Source: Clostridium arbusti SL206 (GTDB lineage: Bacteria > Bacillota > Clostridia > Clostridiales > Clostridiaceae). From it: a stretch of 40,351 nucleotides of DNA. The notes beneath the pieces are model-generated. The model had not been told where the DNA came from. It was given only the letters and a program-made list of their open reading frames with translations, and searched no databases. Shown one piece after another: positions 32,322 to 40,351 of the stretch. The stretch is taken from assembly GCF_000246895.1 (NCBI RefSeq), contig NZ_BAEV01000026.1, forward strand, positions 1 through 40,351. Reading direction: 5' to 3'. The first letter of the stretch is position 1. The number at the start of each line of letters is the position of its first letter. The position numbers were made by a program, and so were the translations under genes.

Positions 32322-34234
32322 TATATACTATTTATTTTTTGATCTACTTCTGCTTTTAATTTTAGTAAAAAATCTTCTATATTTAAGCTTCCTAAATCTC
32401 CGTCTTTCCTGCTTCTTACAGAAACATTCCCTTCTTTTACTTCATTATCTCCTATTATAAGCATATAAGGAATTTTCTGAAGCTGTGCTTCTCTAATTTT
32501 ATAGCCTATTTTTTCATTTCTTGTATCACTTTCCACTCTAAATCCTGCATCTTTTAATGCACCAACTACTTCATTCAAGTACTCAAGTTGATTTCCTGTT
32601 ATATTCATAACTCTGACTTGAACTGGTGCAAGCCAAGTAGGGAATGCTCCAGCATAATGTTCTATAAGTATTCCTATGAATCTTTCTATACTTCCAAATA
32701 CAACTCTATGAACCATTACTGGTCTATGCTTTTCACCATCAGCAGCTACATAAGTAAGGTCAAATCTTTCAGGTAATTGGAAATCCAATTGAATTGTACC
32801 GCACTGCCATGTCCTTCCAATACAATCTTTAAGATGAAAATCTATTTTAGGACCATAGAAAGCCCCATCCCCTTCATTTACTTTATACTTAAGACCTGCT
32901 GATTTTAGTGCCTCTATTAATCCTTTAGTGGCAATTTCCCAATCTTCATCGCTTCCCATAGAATTCTCTGGTCTTGTAGAAAGCTCTACAAAGTATTCAA
33001 ATCCAAAGACTTTATAAAATGAATCAATAAGCTTAATTACTCCAAGAATTTCTTCTGTAATTTGATCTTTTGTCATAAAAATATGAGCATCATCCTGAGT
33101 AAAACATCTTACTCTCATAAGTCCTTGTAGTGCTCCTGATTTTTCATGTCTATGAACAAGACCTAGTTCTCCAAGCCTTATTGGCAGTTCTCTATAGGAA
33201 TGTATAGCATTCTTATACACTAGTATTGATCCAGGACAGTTCATTGGTTTAATAGCATAATCATTATCATCTATTTTTGTAAAATACATATTTTCTTTAT
33301 AATGATCCCAATGACCTGATTGGTGCCACAATTCTTCATTTAATATAATAGGAGTTCTTATTTCATCATAATCTGCTTTTGTATGAACTTCTCTCCAATA
33401 GTTTTCTAGTATATTTCTAATAACCATACCCTTTGGATGGAAGAAAGGAAAACCTGGACCTTCTTCATGCATGCTGAATAAATCAAGCTCTTTTCCTATT
33501 TTTCTATGATCTCTTTTCTTAGCTTCTTCAAGCATATTTAAATATTCATCAAGAGCTGCTTTCTTTATAAAAGCTGTACCATATATTCTCTGAAGCATTT
33601 TATTTTTTTCATTACCTCTCCAGTATGCACCTGCTACAGAAAGAAGCTTGAATGCTTTAACCTTTCCAGTAGATGGTACATGTGGACCTGCACAAAGATC
33701 TGTAAAGTCCCCTTGTTTATAGAAAGAAATTATCTCTCCTTCAGGTAAATCTTCAATAAGCTCTACTTTGTAATCCTCATCCTTTTGTTTCATAAAATCA
33801 ATGGCTTCTAATCTTGGTAATTCAAATCTTTCCAGCGGTAGATTTTCCTTTACAATTTTGCCCATTTCTTTTTCTATAGTAGTTAGCATTTCTTCTGTTA
33901 TTGGAAAATCAGCATCAAAATCATAGTAGAATCCATTATCTATAGCTGGACCAATAGCCAATTTTACTGCTGGATAAAGTCTTTTTACTGCTTGAGCTAA
34001 TATATGTGAAGCTGTATGCCTTAATATCCATTTACCATCTTCATCTTCAAAGGTTAATATTTCAAGAGTACAATCTTCATTTATCTCAGCCATTAACTCT
34101 GCTCTTTTTCCATTTACCTTAGCACCCAAACTTTTTTTATAAAGTCCAAGACTAATATTTTTTGCAATTTCTTCAATCTTTGTTCCCTTTTCAACCTCTA
34201 AAGATTTTCCATCTTTTAGTGTTACTTTAACCAT
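32321..34234 (-). CDS. thrS: Threonyl-tRNA synthetase
   Basis: ThrRS charges tRNA-Thr. The 637-residue class II enzyme has an N-terminal TGS domain (1-62), then the editing domain with HTASHILAQAVKRLYP and a CAGPHVPSTG zinc/editing motif. The catalytic core (about 240-530) includes MNCPGSILVYK and motif 2 GLMRVRCFTQDDAHIF. The C-terminal anticodon domain begins near WLAPVQVRVMN. AGGAGG precedes the ATG. Regulation is by the Thr T-box upstream. Its TAA stop runs directly into repeat copy B (TAAGGCATATTC). Confidence 0.98.
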   Translation of the reverse strand: MVKVTLKDGKSLEVEKGTKIEEIAKNISLGLYKKSLGAKVNGKRAELMAEINEDCTLEILTFEDEDGKWILRHTASHILAQAVKRLYPAVKLAIGPAIDNGFYYDFDADFPITEEMLTTIEKEMGKIVKENLPLERFELPRLEAIDFMKQKDEDYKVELIEDLPEGEIISFYKQGDFTDLCAGPHVPSTGKVKAFKLLSVAGAYWRGNEKNKMLQRIYGTAFIKKAALDEYLNMLEEAKKRDHRKIGKELDLFSMHEEGPGFPFFHPKGMVIRNILENYWREVHTKADYDEIRTPIILNEELWHQSGHWDHYKENMYFTKIDDNDYAIKPMNCPGSILVYKNAIHSYRELPIRLGELGLVHRHEKSGALQGLMRVRCFTQDDAHIFMTKDQITEEILGVIKLIDSFYKVFGFEYFVELSTRPENSMGSDEDWEIATKGLIEALKSAGLKYKVNEGDGAFYGPKIDFHLKDCIGRTWQCGTIQLDFQLPERFDLTYVAADGEKHRPVMVHRVVFGSIERFIGILIEHYAGAFPTWLAPVQVRVMNITGNQLEYLNEVVGALKDAGFRVESDTRNEKIGYKIREAQLQKIPYMLIIGDNEVKEGNVSVRSRKDGDLGSLNIEDFLLKLKAEVDQKINSI

Positions 34235-34251
34235 AACTTTTTCCTCCTAAA

Positions 34252-34482
34252 TAAAAAATAAAAACTCATCTCAGATAATGAGACGAGTTATTTCGCGGTT
34301 CCACTCAAATTAATACTGTACAAAAACAGTATTCACTTAATATCTTAACGCCGACAAGCGAAATAAACCTACTTTATTTCAGTTTTTAACTCAAAGGTGG
34401 TTTTCAATAAATCTTATTCAAAAAGTCTCTCAGCAAATGACTTTTCTCTCTTAGAACAGTATATATTTACTCTTCCTTTTCA
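34252..34482 (-). promoter_or_regulatory. T-box leader of thrS (Thr specifier)
   Basis: The T-box core GAGTGGAACCGCGA lies at 34293-34305 on the minus strand. The terminator stem AACTCGTCTCA/TGAGATGAGTT and TTTATTTTT follow. At the base of stem I, AAAGG pairs with CCTTT, and the codon before ACCTTT is ACC (34399-34401), a threonine specifier. It fills most of the 328-bp gap between ytxC and thrS. Confidence 0.93.
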
Positions 34483-34562
34483 TTGTATTTATTCTATATA
34501 AACTTTTATAAATTTATTCTATTCCACAAAAAGCTATATGTCAATACTTACAAAGATTTAAA

Positions 34563-35486
34563 TCAAACTTTTATAAGATCTTTATTTATTTTTTCTAGCT
34601 TTTCTTCTAAATCCCCTATTTCATCATCATGATCATAAAACTTAACTTTATCCCCAAATACATTCACTATAGTATCTATTAATTCTCTTGTTCCAAAATC
34701 AACTACATTGTGAATGACTATTTTCTGTGGTGATAAGGTTATAAGACCGCTTATAATAATATCTTCTTCATTTACAGTATCTTTGTATTTTGTATTTTTA
34801 AGTTCCTTTACCATTTCATCGCTTATATCTTTACCCATATTATCTTTAATAATATATTTTCCATCACTTTTAGCAAATATATTAACCTCTTCAATTTTAC
34901 TTTCTTGTATATCTACAAAATATTTTAATAAATCAATAAACTCATCGTATTCTTTATCTACCATATACTTTTCTACTACCTTATCTACTATAGCTTGAAA
35001 ATCCTCCTCCATTTCCTTAATTCTAAACCTAGTAAAACCTTCTACATTTATTATAGGATTTTCTATAACGCATTGAAGTATCTTTCTCGTAGCAGAATTT
35101 TTTCTATTTATATAGAAAACTTCATTCTCTCCTTCAATTTTACCCTCGCATATAAATGAATTTATACATATTTTCTTTAAATCCGTTATTTCTTCTGCCT
35201 TAAGAAAAAAATATCTTTCCTGCAGAAATGCTACTAATTTTTTATCATAAAATTCTTTAGCCATAATTTTGTATATTACCATACTTAAATACAAATTAAA
35301 ATTATGTTCGTTTTTAGAATTAAATTTATCATCACCACAGAATACTTTTACGAAGTGAGTTTTATTTTCTATACTTTCTGAAATCCCTAACTTAACTCCT
35401 TTTATCTCTAAATTGTGTTTTATATATTCTAAACCATTTATTATCTCTTCATTTTCTCCGTTGTAAACAATACTCTTTAAAAGCAA
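34563..35486 (-). CDS. ytxC: Putative sporulation protein YtxC
   Basis: This 307-residue, mostly helical cytosolic protein resembles the YtxC family, commonly found next to thrS in Bacillus and Clostridium and annotated as sporulation-related; its biochemical role is unknown. Visible features are an N-terminal alpha/beta region, a helical centre (NLYLSMVIYKIMAKEFYDKK) and a C-terminal segment with GLITLSPQKIVIHN. The likely start is TTG at 35486, 8 nt after AAAGGAG; an in-frame GTG three codons earlier overlaps the site. It is the gene upstream of the thrS T-box. Confidence 0.8.
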   Translation of the reverse strand: MLLKSIVYNGENEEIINGLEYIKHNLEIKGVKLGISESIENKTHFVKVFCGDDKFNSKNEHNFNLYLSMVIYKIMAKEFYDKKLVAFLQERYFFLKAEEITDLKKICINSFICEGKIEGENEVFYINRKNSATRKILQCVIENPIINVEGFTRFRIKEMEEDFQAIVDKVVEKYMVDKEYDEFIDLLKYFVDIQESKIEEVNIFAKSDGKYIIKDNMGKDISDEMVKELKNTKYKDTVNEEDIIISGLITLSPQKIVIHNVVDFGTRELIDTIVNVFGDKVKFYDHDDEIGDLEEKLEKINKDLIKV

Positions 35487-35615
35487 ATCTCCCACTCCTT
35501 TCCTTAAACTAGTATGTGTTTAATCTAACTGTATATGCATCTTATTTTAAGTAAAATTTAAAAAAATATGCTAAAATAAAATAAAAAATATATTAAATTT
35601 AGAGGTATATTAAAA

Positions 35616-36314
35616 TTGAAAAAAGTATTGATAGATTATAGAACTAGTGAAATTGAAAAAGAGAATCTATATAAAAATGGATTTGAACCCTTGATTGTGC
35701 CACCTAGCAAGTCTTTATATGCTGCTGTATGTGGACATCCAGATATGCTTTTACACATTATAGATAAAAAAAATATAATGGTACATAAAAATATGGATAT
35801 TTCCTTTATAAATACATTACGAGAGCTAAATTATAATGTTTGTTTAAGTTCTAGTAGTTTAGCAGATTTTTATCCTGAAGATATAGGCCTTAATGCCTTG
35901 AATATGAATCATATTTTTCTACACAATTTAAAGTATACAGATAAAAATCTACTAAATAGAATGAAACATAAAGAATTAATTAATGTGAAACAAGGTTATA
36001 GTAAATGTTCTACTGCTATAGTAAATAATTCTGCTGCTATGACAAGTGATGTAAAAATATATGAAGCATTAGCTTCTAAAAATATAGAAGTACTTCTAAT
36101 TCCACCTGGTCATATAGAACTTTCAGGATTGAATTATGGATTTATAGGTGGTACTTGTGGTCTTCTTGAAGAGGGAGCAATAGCTTTTTTCGGTAATTTA
36201 AATAATTATTTATACGGAGATCTTGTTTTAAAATTTTTAATAAAACAGGATGTTAAACCTATATATTTGAAGGAAGACGGTCTTCTAGATAGAGGAACTC
36301 TATTTTGCATATAA
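35616..36314 (+). CDS. DUF6873-like conserved clostridial protein (GME-type fold)
   Basis: This 232-residue protein begins KKVLIDYRTSEIEKENL. It then has VPPSKSLYAAVCGHPDMLLH, KQGYSKCSTAIVNNSAAMTSD and LIPPGHIELSGLNYGFIGG. The pattern of conserved Gly, His and Asp residues recalls the amidinotransferase/dimethylargininase-like fold assigned to DUF6873. Catalytic activity is not established. The start is TTG (35616) after AGAGG. It is divergent from ytxC and ends 3 bp before repeat copy C. Confidence 0.75.
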   Translation: MKKVLIDYRTSEIEKENLYKNGFEPLIVPPSKSLYAAVCGHPDMLLHIIDKKNIMVHKNMDISFINTLRELNYNVCLSSSSLADFYPEDIGLNALNMNHIFLHNLKYTDKNLLNRMKHKELINVKQGYSKCSTAIVNNSAAMTSDVKIYEALASKNIEVLLIPPGHIELSGLNYGFIGGTCGLLEEGAIAFFGNLNNYLYGDLVLKFLIKQDVKPIYLKEDGLLDRGTLFCI

Positions 36315-36317
36315 ATA

Positions 36318-36477
36318 AGGCATCTTCAAATAAATAACTAGTCAGTATGCTAGTGTATTTTGAAGCCTACTACGGCAACAGAACCTTCTGATAGCACCAC
36401 TATCATCAGAACCTGTTTCCTTGTATAATTCAATATATACGTCGCATCTTTCACTTGTTATTTATTTTCACATGCCT
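36318..36477 (-). repeat. AGGCAT palindromic element, copy C (complete)
   Basis: A 160-bp full copy in reverse orientation. In element orientation the tip reads TTCTGATGATAG-TGGTG-CTATCAGAA. Both arms differ from copy A (CCTAAGATAG/CTATCTTAGG), yet pairing is kept. It fills the gap between two convergent genes and directly touches the DUF6241-gene terminator. Confidence 0.85.
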
Positions 36478-36518
36478 AAAGTGATGATTAGAGAGTTTAT
36501 ATCTCTAATCATCACTTT
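36478..36518 (-). terminator. Terminator of the DUF6241-like gene
   Basis: A perfect 17-bp stem, AAAGTGATGATTAGAGA paired to TCTCTAATCATCACTTT, with a 7-nt loop. It overlaps the stop codon and abuts repeat copy C. Confidence 0.75.
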
Positions 36519-36997
36519 AATCCTGTAGCCTTACCTATATTTCCATTAAGTTTACCCCACACATAATTATGTATTTCTACACTATCAGAATAATTTTTAC
36601 TTTTCCATTCCATAAGCCACTTAATTAAAGTATCCTTATCACTATAGTCTGAATAAGATAATTCAGCTATTAATTCATTACATACCTCTGGTGTAATTTC
36701 AAGTTGGCCCCAAACTTTATTATCTTCTGCTACAATTTTAGTATTTGCCATCTTGTGTATTTCTGTATATATCTCTGTTTCATTTCTGACTTTCACTGCA
36801 GCTTTTGCTTTATTATTTGGTGTAACTACTCCTTCTTTATCTATATTTATATTTTTACTAAAGTTCTTTTCTGACATTTTTGCTGCGGTATGAGTACTGT
36901 AAAAATAATAGCCTGTGCCTAATCCAACTGCAACAATCAATATAACAAACCAAAACCACCATCTTTTATAAAATCTCTTCTCATGTTTTATTTCCAT
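36512..36997 (-). CDS. DUF6241-like membrane-anchored protein
   Basis: This 161-residue protein has a positively charged N-terminus (KHEKRFYKRWW) and one membrane segment (about 13-34, WFWFVILIVAVGLGTGYYFY). An extracytoplasmic domain of about 125 residues is rich in Lys and Asn. Its helical C-terminal half (YTEIHKMANTKIVAEDNKVW to KLNGNIG) matches the pattern I associate with DUF6241; function unknown. The ATG at 36997 follows GGAGGAA. A 19-bp inverted repeat lies just upstream of the ribosome site. Confidence 0.75.
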   Translation of the reverse strand: MEIKHEKRFYKRWWFWFVILIVAVGLGTGYYFYSTHTAAKMSEKNFSKNINIDKEGVVTPNNKAKAAVKVRNETEIYTEIHKMANTKIVAEDNKVWGQLEITPEVCNELIAELSYSDYSDKDTLIKWLMEWKSKNYSDSVEIHNYVWGKLNGNIGKATGLK

Positions 36998-37015
36998 AAT
37001 ATTCCTCCAATTAAT

Positions 37016-37069
37016 TATATACATTATATTGTAACAAATCATTAATAATTTTACAATATAATGTATATA
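37016..37069. promoter_or_regulatory. Perfect 19-bp inverted repeat upstream of the DUF6241-like gene
   Basis: Arms 37016-37034 (TATATACATTATATTGTAA) and 37051-37069 match at every position, with a 16-nt spacer. Each arm contains a TATAAT on one strand. It could be a repressor operator, a leader hairpin or symmetric promoters. It sits between the ribosome site and repeat copy J. Confidence 0.6.
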
Positions 37070-37080
37070 GTATTGATTTT

Positions 37081-37128
37081 AGGCATATTCAAACGCATCT
37101 TTGACTTACTATTTATTTTCATATGCCT
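37081..37128 (-). repeat. AGGCAT palindromic element, copy J (internally deleted)
   Basis: A 48-bp reverse-orientation derivative: the outer 13 bp of the right end (AGGCATATTCAAA) fused to the left end from CGCATCTTTGACTTACT to ATATGCCT. Confidence 0.8.
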
Positions 37129-37197
37129 TATACTATTGCTTGAGATAAAATGTGAAAAGAATTAATGACCTTTTACGGTTTTGAATTTTTCACAAAT

Positions 37198-37242
37198 AAA
37201 AAAAGAGTAGTCTATTTTATAATAATAGACTACTCTTTTTTT
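37198..37242 (-). terminator. Terminator of the tRNA operon
   Basis: A perfect stem of about 19 bp, including the flanking A/T runs (AAGAGTAGTCTATT paired to AATAGACTACTCTT), with a 7-nt loop and a T tail. It begins 2 bp after the tRNA-Cys CCA. Confidence 0.85.
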
Positions 37243-37244
37243 AT

Positions 37245-37318
<74 letters not shown>

Positions 37319-37321
37319 ATA

Positions 37322-37396
37322 TGGAGCGGAAGACGAGATTCGAACTCGCGACGTTCACCTTGGCAAGGTGACGCTCTACCACTGAGCCACTCCCGC
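37322..37396 (-). tRNA. tRNA-Gly (GCC)
   Basis: 75 nt with encoded CCA. Starts GCGGGAGTGGCTCAGTGG, anticodon GCC (37362-37364), T-loop GTTCGAATC. Only 3 bp from tRNA-Cys. Confidence 0.96.
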
Positions 37397-37401
37397 ACCT
37401 T

Positions 37402-37477
<76 letters not shown>

Positions 37478-37505
37478 ACAACATATGTATTTCTTAAAGT
37501 AATAT

Positions 37506-37582
37506 TGGCGACCTGGAAGGGGATCGAACCCTCGACCTCTGGCGTGACAGGCCAGCACTCTAACCAGCTGAGCTACCAGGCC
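37506..37582 (-). tRNA. tRNA-Asp (GTC)
   Basis: 77 nt with encoded CCA. Starts GGCCTGGTAGCTCAGC, anticodon GTC (37546-37548), T-loop GTTCGATCC, discriminator G. Confidence 0.96.
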
Positions 37583-37587
37583 AATAT

Positions 37588-37663
37588 TGGTGGGCACTAC
37601 AGGGCTCGAACCTGTGACCCTCTGCTTGTAAGGCAGATGCTCTCCCAGCTGAGCTAAGCGCCC
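37588..37663 (-). tRNA. tRNA-Val (TAC)
   Basis: 76 nt with encoded CCA. Starts GGGCGCTTAGCTCAGC, anticodon TAC (37628-37630), T-loop GTTCGAGCC. First gene of the tRNA operon. Confidence 0.96.
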
Positions 37664-37684
37664 TTAACCCTTAAGACATGTATT

Positions 37685-37713
37685 ATGATACTATATAAAA
37701 TTATAATTGTCAA
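37685..37713 (-). promoter_or_regulatory. Promoter of the tRNA operon
   Basis: TTGACA, 17 nt, TATCAT on the minus strand, 21 bp before tRNA-Val. Confidence 0.75.
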
Positions 37714-37729
37714 CAGGTTTTTTCATAAA

Positions 37730-37767
37730 TATTGCCTAGTAGCGATTTTTATTTATACTAGGCAATA
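37730..37767 (-). terminator. Hairpin after hslO
   Basis: A perfect 12-bp stem (TATTGCCTAGTA/TACTAGGCAATA, 14-nt loop) followed by TTTATG, 17 bp upstream of the tRNA promoter and about 90 bp past the hslO stop. Confidence 0.6.
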
Positions 37768-37854
37768 TAAACACTTCTATATAGAGACATATATCAAAAT
37801 CAATGGCTAGTACAAGTTTATACTACAACTAAATTTAAATAAATTATCCAGCCA

Positions 37855-38742
37855 CTATTCATGGGATAATTCCTTAATAATATTTCCAATATCCTCATGG
37901 GTAAAATTATAAGCCTTATTACAAAAATTACATCTCAATTCTTCTGTTTTATTATCATTGTATATTTCTTGTAAATCCTTTTTACCAATACTTATAAGAG
38001 CTCTTTCAACTCTCTCTCTGGTACAATCACACTTATACTCTGGCTTAATTTCTCCTCCTATTTTTAAATCCATATCTTCAAATATATAGTTAAGAATTTC
38101 TTCTATACTCATGCCATCACTTATAAGTTTTGTTATAGGTGGTATTTCTTCTAATCTATAAGTTATTAAATCCGCCGTAAGTTCATTATGACCTGGCATC
38201 ATTTGAATTATAAACCCACCTGCTGCTTTAATACTTAAATCTGTATTTACTAGCACACCAAGTCCAACTGCTGAGGGAACTTGTTCAGATACAGTATAAT
38301 AATAAGCTAAATCGTCTCCAATCTCCCCTGTATATATTGGCACTTGCCCTACATAGGGTTCTTTTAATCCGAGGTCTCTTATAATAGTGAGAGTGCCCTC
38401 TTTACCAATTATGCCTGATACATCAAGTTTACCTTTACTGTTTGCTGGTAAATCCGCATTTGGATTTCCTATATATCCTTTTACACTGGCATCGCTATGA
38501 GCAGTAACTACTACTCCTTTAGCTATACCACCACCATCTATCTTCAATGTAAGCGAATCCTTTTCACTTTTCATCATAGAGCCCATAAGAACTCCAGCTG
38601 TAAGCATTCTTCCTAATGCCGCTGCAGCAGTGGGTGCACATTCATGAAATTTCACACCTTCATTTACTAACTCCGTTGTAGTTGCTGCTATTATTCTAAC
38701 TTCACCATCTTTTGCAGTTGCAATAAGTAATTTATCTTCCAT
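37855..38742 (-). CDS. hslO: Redox-regulated chaperone Hsp33
   Basis: Hsp33 is a cytosolic holdase switched on by oxidation of its zinc site. The 295-residue protein has the N-terminal domain with [20 protein letters not shown] and [12 protein letters not shown]. The C-terminal redox switch is complete: CDC at about residue 238 and CNFC about 33 residues later. ATG start. It lies 23 bp after the methyltransferase gene, so the two probably share a transcript. Confidence 0.97.
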   Translation of the reverse strand: MEDKLLIATAKDGEVRIIAATTTELVNEGVKFHECAPTAAAALGRMLTAGVLMGSMMKSEKDSLTLKIDGGGIAKGVVVTAHSDASVKGYIGNPNADLPANSKGKLDVSGIIGKEGTLTIIRDLGLKEPYVGQVPIYTGEIGDDLAYYYTVSEQVPSAVGLGVLVNTDLSIKAAGGFIIQMMPGHNELTADLITYRLEEIPPITKLISDGMSIEEILNYIFEDMDLKIGGEIKPEYKCDCTRERVERALISIGKKDLQEIYNDNKTEELRCNFCNKAYNFTHEDIGNIIKELSHE

Positions 38743-38765
38743 TTCATATCCTCCAACGTCAATAA

Positions 38766-39500
38766 TTATTTCACTACATAAACTATTCTCTCAGACTTAT
38801 CATTTATAGTCTCATCTTTGTAATTATTTAATTTATTTAGTATTGTAAAACCACATTCAATAAGAAGGACTTCTATTTTAGATTCTCTATGAGCCCTTTC
38901 ACTATGTTCCTCATCAAATCTTTTATAGTTTTCACCATTCTTTACAAAAAAGGTTAGATACATGTCCACAATTTCTTTATCAAATTGATTTTCCCATATA
39001 TATACTACTTCCCCATCATCATAAGTAAATATATTATTACCTATAACTTCACTAAGCTTATAATAAGAATTTATATCAAAAATAAAAATTCCATTTTCTC
39101 TTAAATGTTTTTTTACAGACATGAAATATTCTTTTAAGCTATCATCATCTAATATATAGTTAGTTGAATCTAAGCAACAGGTTATTAGATTAAATGTTCG
39201 GTTTAACTGAAGCTCACAAATATTCTGTTTCACAAGTTTTGCTTTTATATTTAAATTTCTAAGCTTTTTATCTGCTTCCCAAAGCATGTCTTCAGATAAA
39301 TCTACTCCCCAAACATGTTTAAACTCTTTGCCTATTACTTCTGTTAAATTTCCAGTACCACAGGCTAAATCCAGATAGTCTTCAGATTTAATACTATAAT
39401 CCTTACATATTTTTAAAATAACATCTCCCCATTTTTTATAATCAACATCTCCATTGATAAGTTCATCATAAACATGAGCAAAATCTTTATAACAATTCAT
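38766..39500 (-). CDS. SAM-dependent class I methyltransferase
   Basis: This 244-residue Rossmann-fold methyltransferase has motif [17 protein letters not shown] at about residue 42, [11 protein letters not shown] for the adenosine-ribose acid, and [11 protein letters not shown] as the motif after beta-4. It resembles the clostridial ubiE/YdcF-like stand-alone group often found next to hslO. The substrate is unknown. AAGGAG lies before the ATG (39500). Repeat copy D ends or begins 23 bp upstream, so the promoter may lie within or beyond that repeat. Confidence 0.88.
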   Translation of the reverse strand: MNCYKDFAHVYDELINGDVDYKKWGDVILKICKDYSIKSEDYLDLACGTGNLTEVIGKEFKHVWGVDLSEDMLWEADKKLRNLNIKAKLVKQNICELQLNRTFNLITCCLDSTNYILDDDSLKEYFMSVKKHLRENGIFIFDINSYYKLSEVIGNNIFTYDDGEVVYIWENQFDKEIVDMYLTFFVKNGENYKRFDEEHSERAHRESKIEVLLIECGFTILNKLNNYKDETINDKSERIVYVVK

Positions 39501-39523
39501 TTGTAACTCCTTTTATTTATATT

Positions 39524-39683
39524 AGGCATCTTCAAATAAATAACTAGTCAGTATACTAGTCTATTTTGAATTATACTACGTTAACAGAACCTTCTGATAG
39601 CACCACTATCATCAGAACCTGTTTCCTTGTATAATTTAAAATATACGTCGCATCTTTCACTTGTTATTTATTTTCACATGCCT
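39524..39683 (-). repeat. AGGCAT palindromic element, copy D (complete)
   Basis: A 160-bp full copy in reverse orientation, nearly identical to copy C. Its differences include ACTAGTCAGTATACTAGT, which makes that inner arm a better palindrome (ACTAGT twice). It lies between the SASP gene and the methyltransferase gene. Confidence 0.85.
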
Positions 39684-39729
39684 TATGTAAAGAGATTTAC
39701 AAATTAAATATTATATATCTTTCATATAT

Positions 39730-39772
39730 AAGTCAACAAGCAAAGTAAAATCACTCTTTGCCTGTTTGACTT
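39730..39772 (-). terminator. Terminator of the SASP gene
   Basis: On the minus strand AAGTCAAACAGGCAAAG pairs with CTTTGCTTGTTGACTT with one bulge, overlapping the last codons and stop. The T tail is weak (TTATATATG). Confidence 0.6.
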
Positions 39773-40044
39773 TTTTCACTATAATTCTGCATATCAGCAT
39801 TATTTTGTATATCTACATTTTTAGGAATATGTAGTTCCTTTTTTCTCTTAGTCATTATCCCCCCTATTCTTCCTGTTTCTTCAGCTGTTAATCCACTCCA
39901 ACCAATTTCATCAATTTTTTCACTGAGTCCTAGTTCCTCTGCTATTTCATATTTTATATTTTCTCTTAATTTTTCCATGTCAGTTAATTCTCTATTTGAT
40001 TTAAGTTTTGCTTTTATAACTTTTTTTAACGGTGTTTTCCCCAT
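39751..40044 (-). CDS. Alpha/beta-type small acid-soluble spore protein
   Basis: SASPs coat spore DNA and are degraded at germination. The 97-residue protein has the family core: NIKYEIAEELGL, which includes the likely GPR protease site around EIAEE, then WSGLTAEETGRIGGIMTKRK. It is somewhat divergent and has an N-terminal basic segment (KTPLKKVIKAKLK) and a hydrophilic tail, making it longer than the usual 60-75 residues. The ATG at 40044 (MGKTPL) follows GGGAGCG; the ATG 15 bp upstream overlaps it. It shows that the organism sporulates. Expression is expected in the forespore (SigG); I could not identify the promoter with confidence. Confidence 0.88.
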   Translation of the reverse strand: MGKTPLKKVIKAKLKSNRELTDMEKLRENIKYEIAEELGLSEKIDEIGWSGLTAEETGRIGGIMTKRKKELHIPKNVDIQNNADMQNYSEKSQTGKE

Positions 40045-40059
40045 ACTAATCGCTCCCAT

Positions 40060-40351
40060 AAAATAATTAATAATTATTATTTAGTGTTAGCATAACGAGG
40101 AAAATATATACCTTTTACATTTTATATACTATATTTTACTTGGATTATTTTCTTTTTCAATATATAATTTTATTTGTGCTTCATATTAAAATATAAAAAA
40201 CTATACAAACTTATAATTATAGTTATATAATAAAATATAGAGTAATATAAAAACTTTTGTTGGTATAATATACTGATTTTCGCTAGAAGTGAACCATTGC
40301 AAATTCAAACTGTTCAACTATACAGGCTGTAGTTCCTATTGAAGCAAGTTC
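40060..40351. other. AT-rich intergenic end of window
   Basis: No ORF or RNA gene is recognised. A plus-strand TATAAT at 40264-40269 precedes a less AT-rich stretch (about 40275-40351) that runs off the window. That stretch could be the start of a transcript or small RNA, but nothing in it is diagnostic. Confidence 0.3.

Noticed and set aside
34252-34482. Possible AGGCAT-type element in the thrS leader
   Set aside because: The structures are explained by a T-box (core, terminator and ACC specifier); no AGGCAT ends are present.

Overview
The window reads as chromosomal DNA from a low-GC, spore-forming clostridium (Clostridium sensu stricto or a close relative). Evidence: AT-rich codons, strong AGGAGG-type ribosome sites, frequent TTG/GTG starts, ChW repeats in a secreted glucosaminidase, an alpha/beta SASP, a YtxC-like protein, T-box control of pheST and thrS, and tRNAs with encoded CCA. 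The species cannot be fixed from sequence alone. Most genes lie on the minus strand, and no phage, plasmid, CRISPR array or transposase gene is visible.

Layout. 1-7.1 kb is cell-surface sugar synthesis: a polyprenyl-phosphate sugar transferase, rfbC, rfbB, rfbA, a ChW/glucosaminidase and galU. 7.4-11.3 kb holds a TPR protein, a phosphoglucomutase (feeding the same glucose-1-phosphate pool) and ctc/rplY. 11.5-20.3 kb holds an Orn/Lys/Arg decarboxylase, DUF523, mutS2, a U32 peptidase/RlhA-like gene, a DUF3343 protein and a cysteine-desulfurase-like enzyme. 20.4-25.7 kb is a probable spore or surface region: a propeller-like/coiled-coil protein, an acidic-tailed Cys-containing protein, two paralogous Cys-rich proteins, a small Lys/Glu protein, many strong hairpins and a decayed Cys-rich gene. 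25.8-35.5 kb is translation and division: zapA, pheT, pheS with a T-box, a TrmH methyltransferase, rplT, rpmI, a broken infC behind an apparently intact leader and promoter, thrS with a T-box, and ytxC. 35.6-40.1 kb holds a DUF6873-like protein, a DUF6241-like membrane protein, a Val-Asp-Phe-Gly-Cys tRNA operon, hslO, a methyltransferase and a SASP.

Two things stand out. First, a family of imperfectly palindromic elements, about 160 bp when complete and bounded by AGGCAT...ATGCCT, occurs ten times (four full, six deleted or truncated), always between genes and often touching stop codons, ribosome sites or promoters. Second, the infC gene of the thrS-infC-rpmI-rplT block has decayed to about 195 bp with its centre deleted and several stops and frameshifts, although the promoter and leader ahead of it remain. 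As IF3 is normally essential, a working copy should exist elsewhere in the genome.
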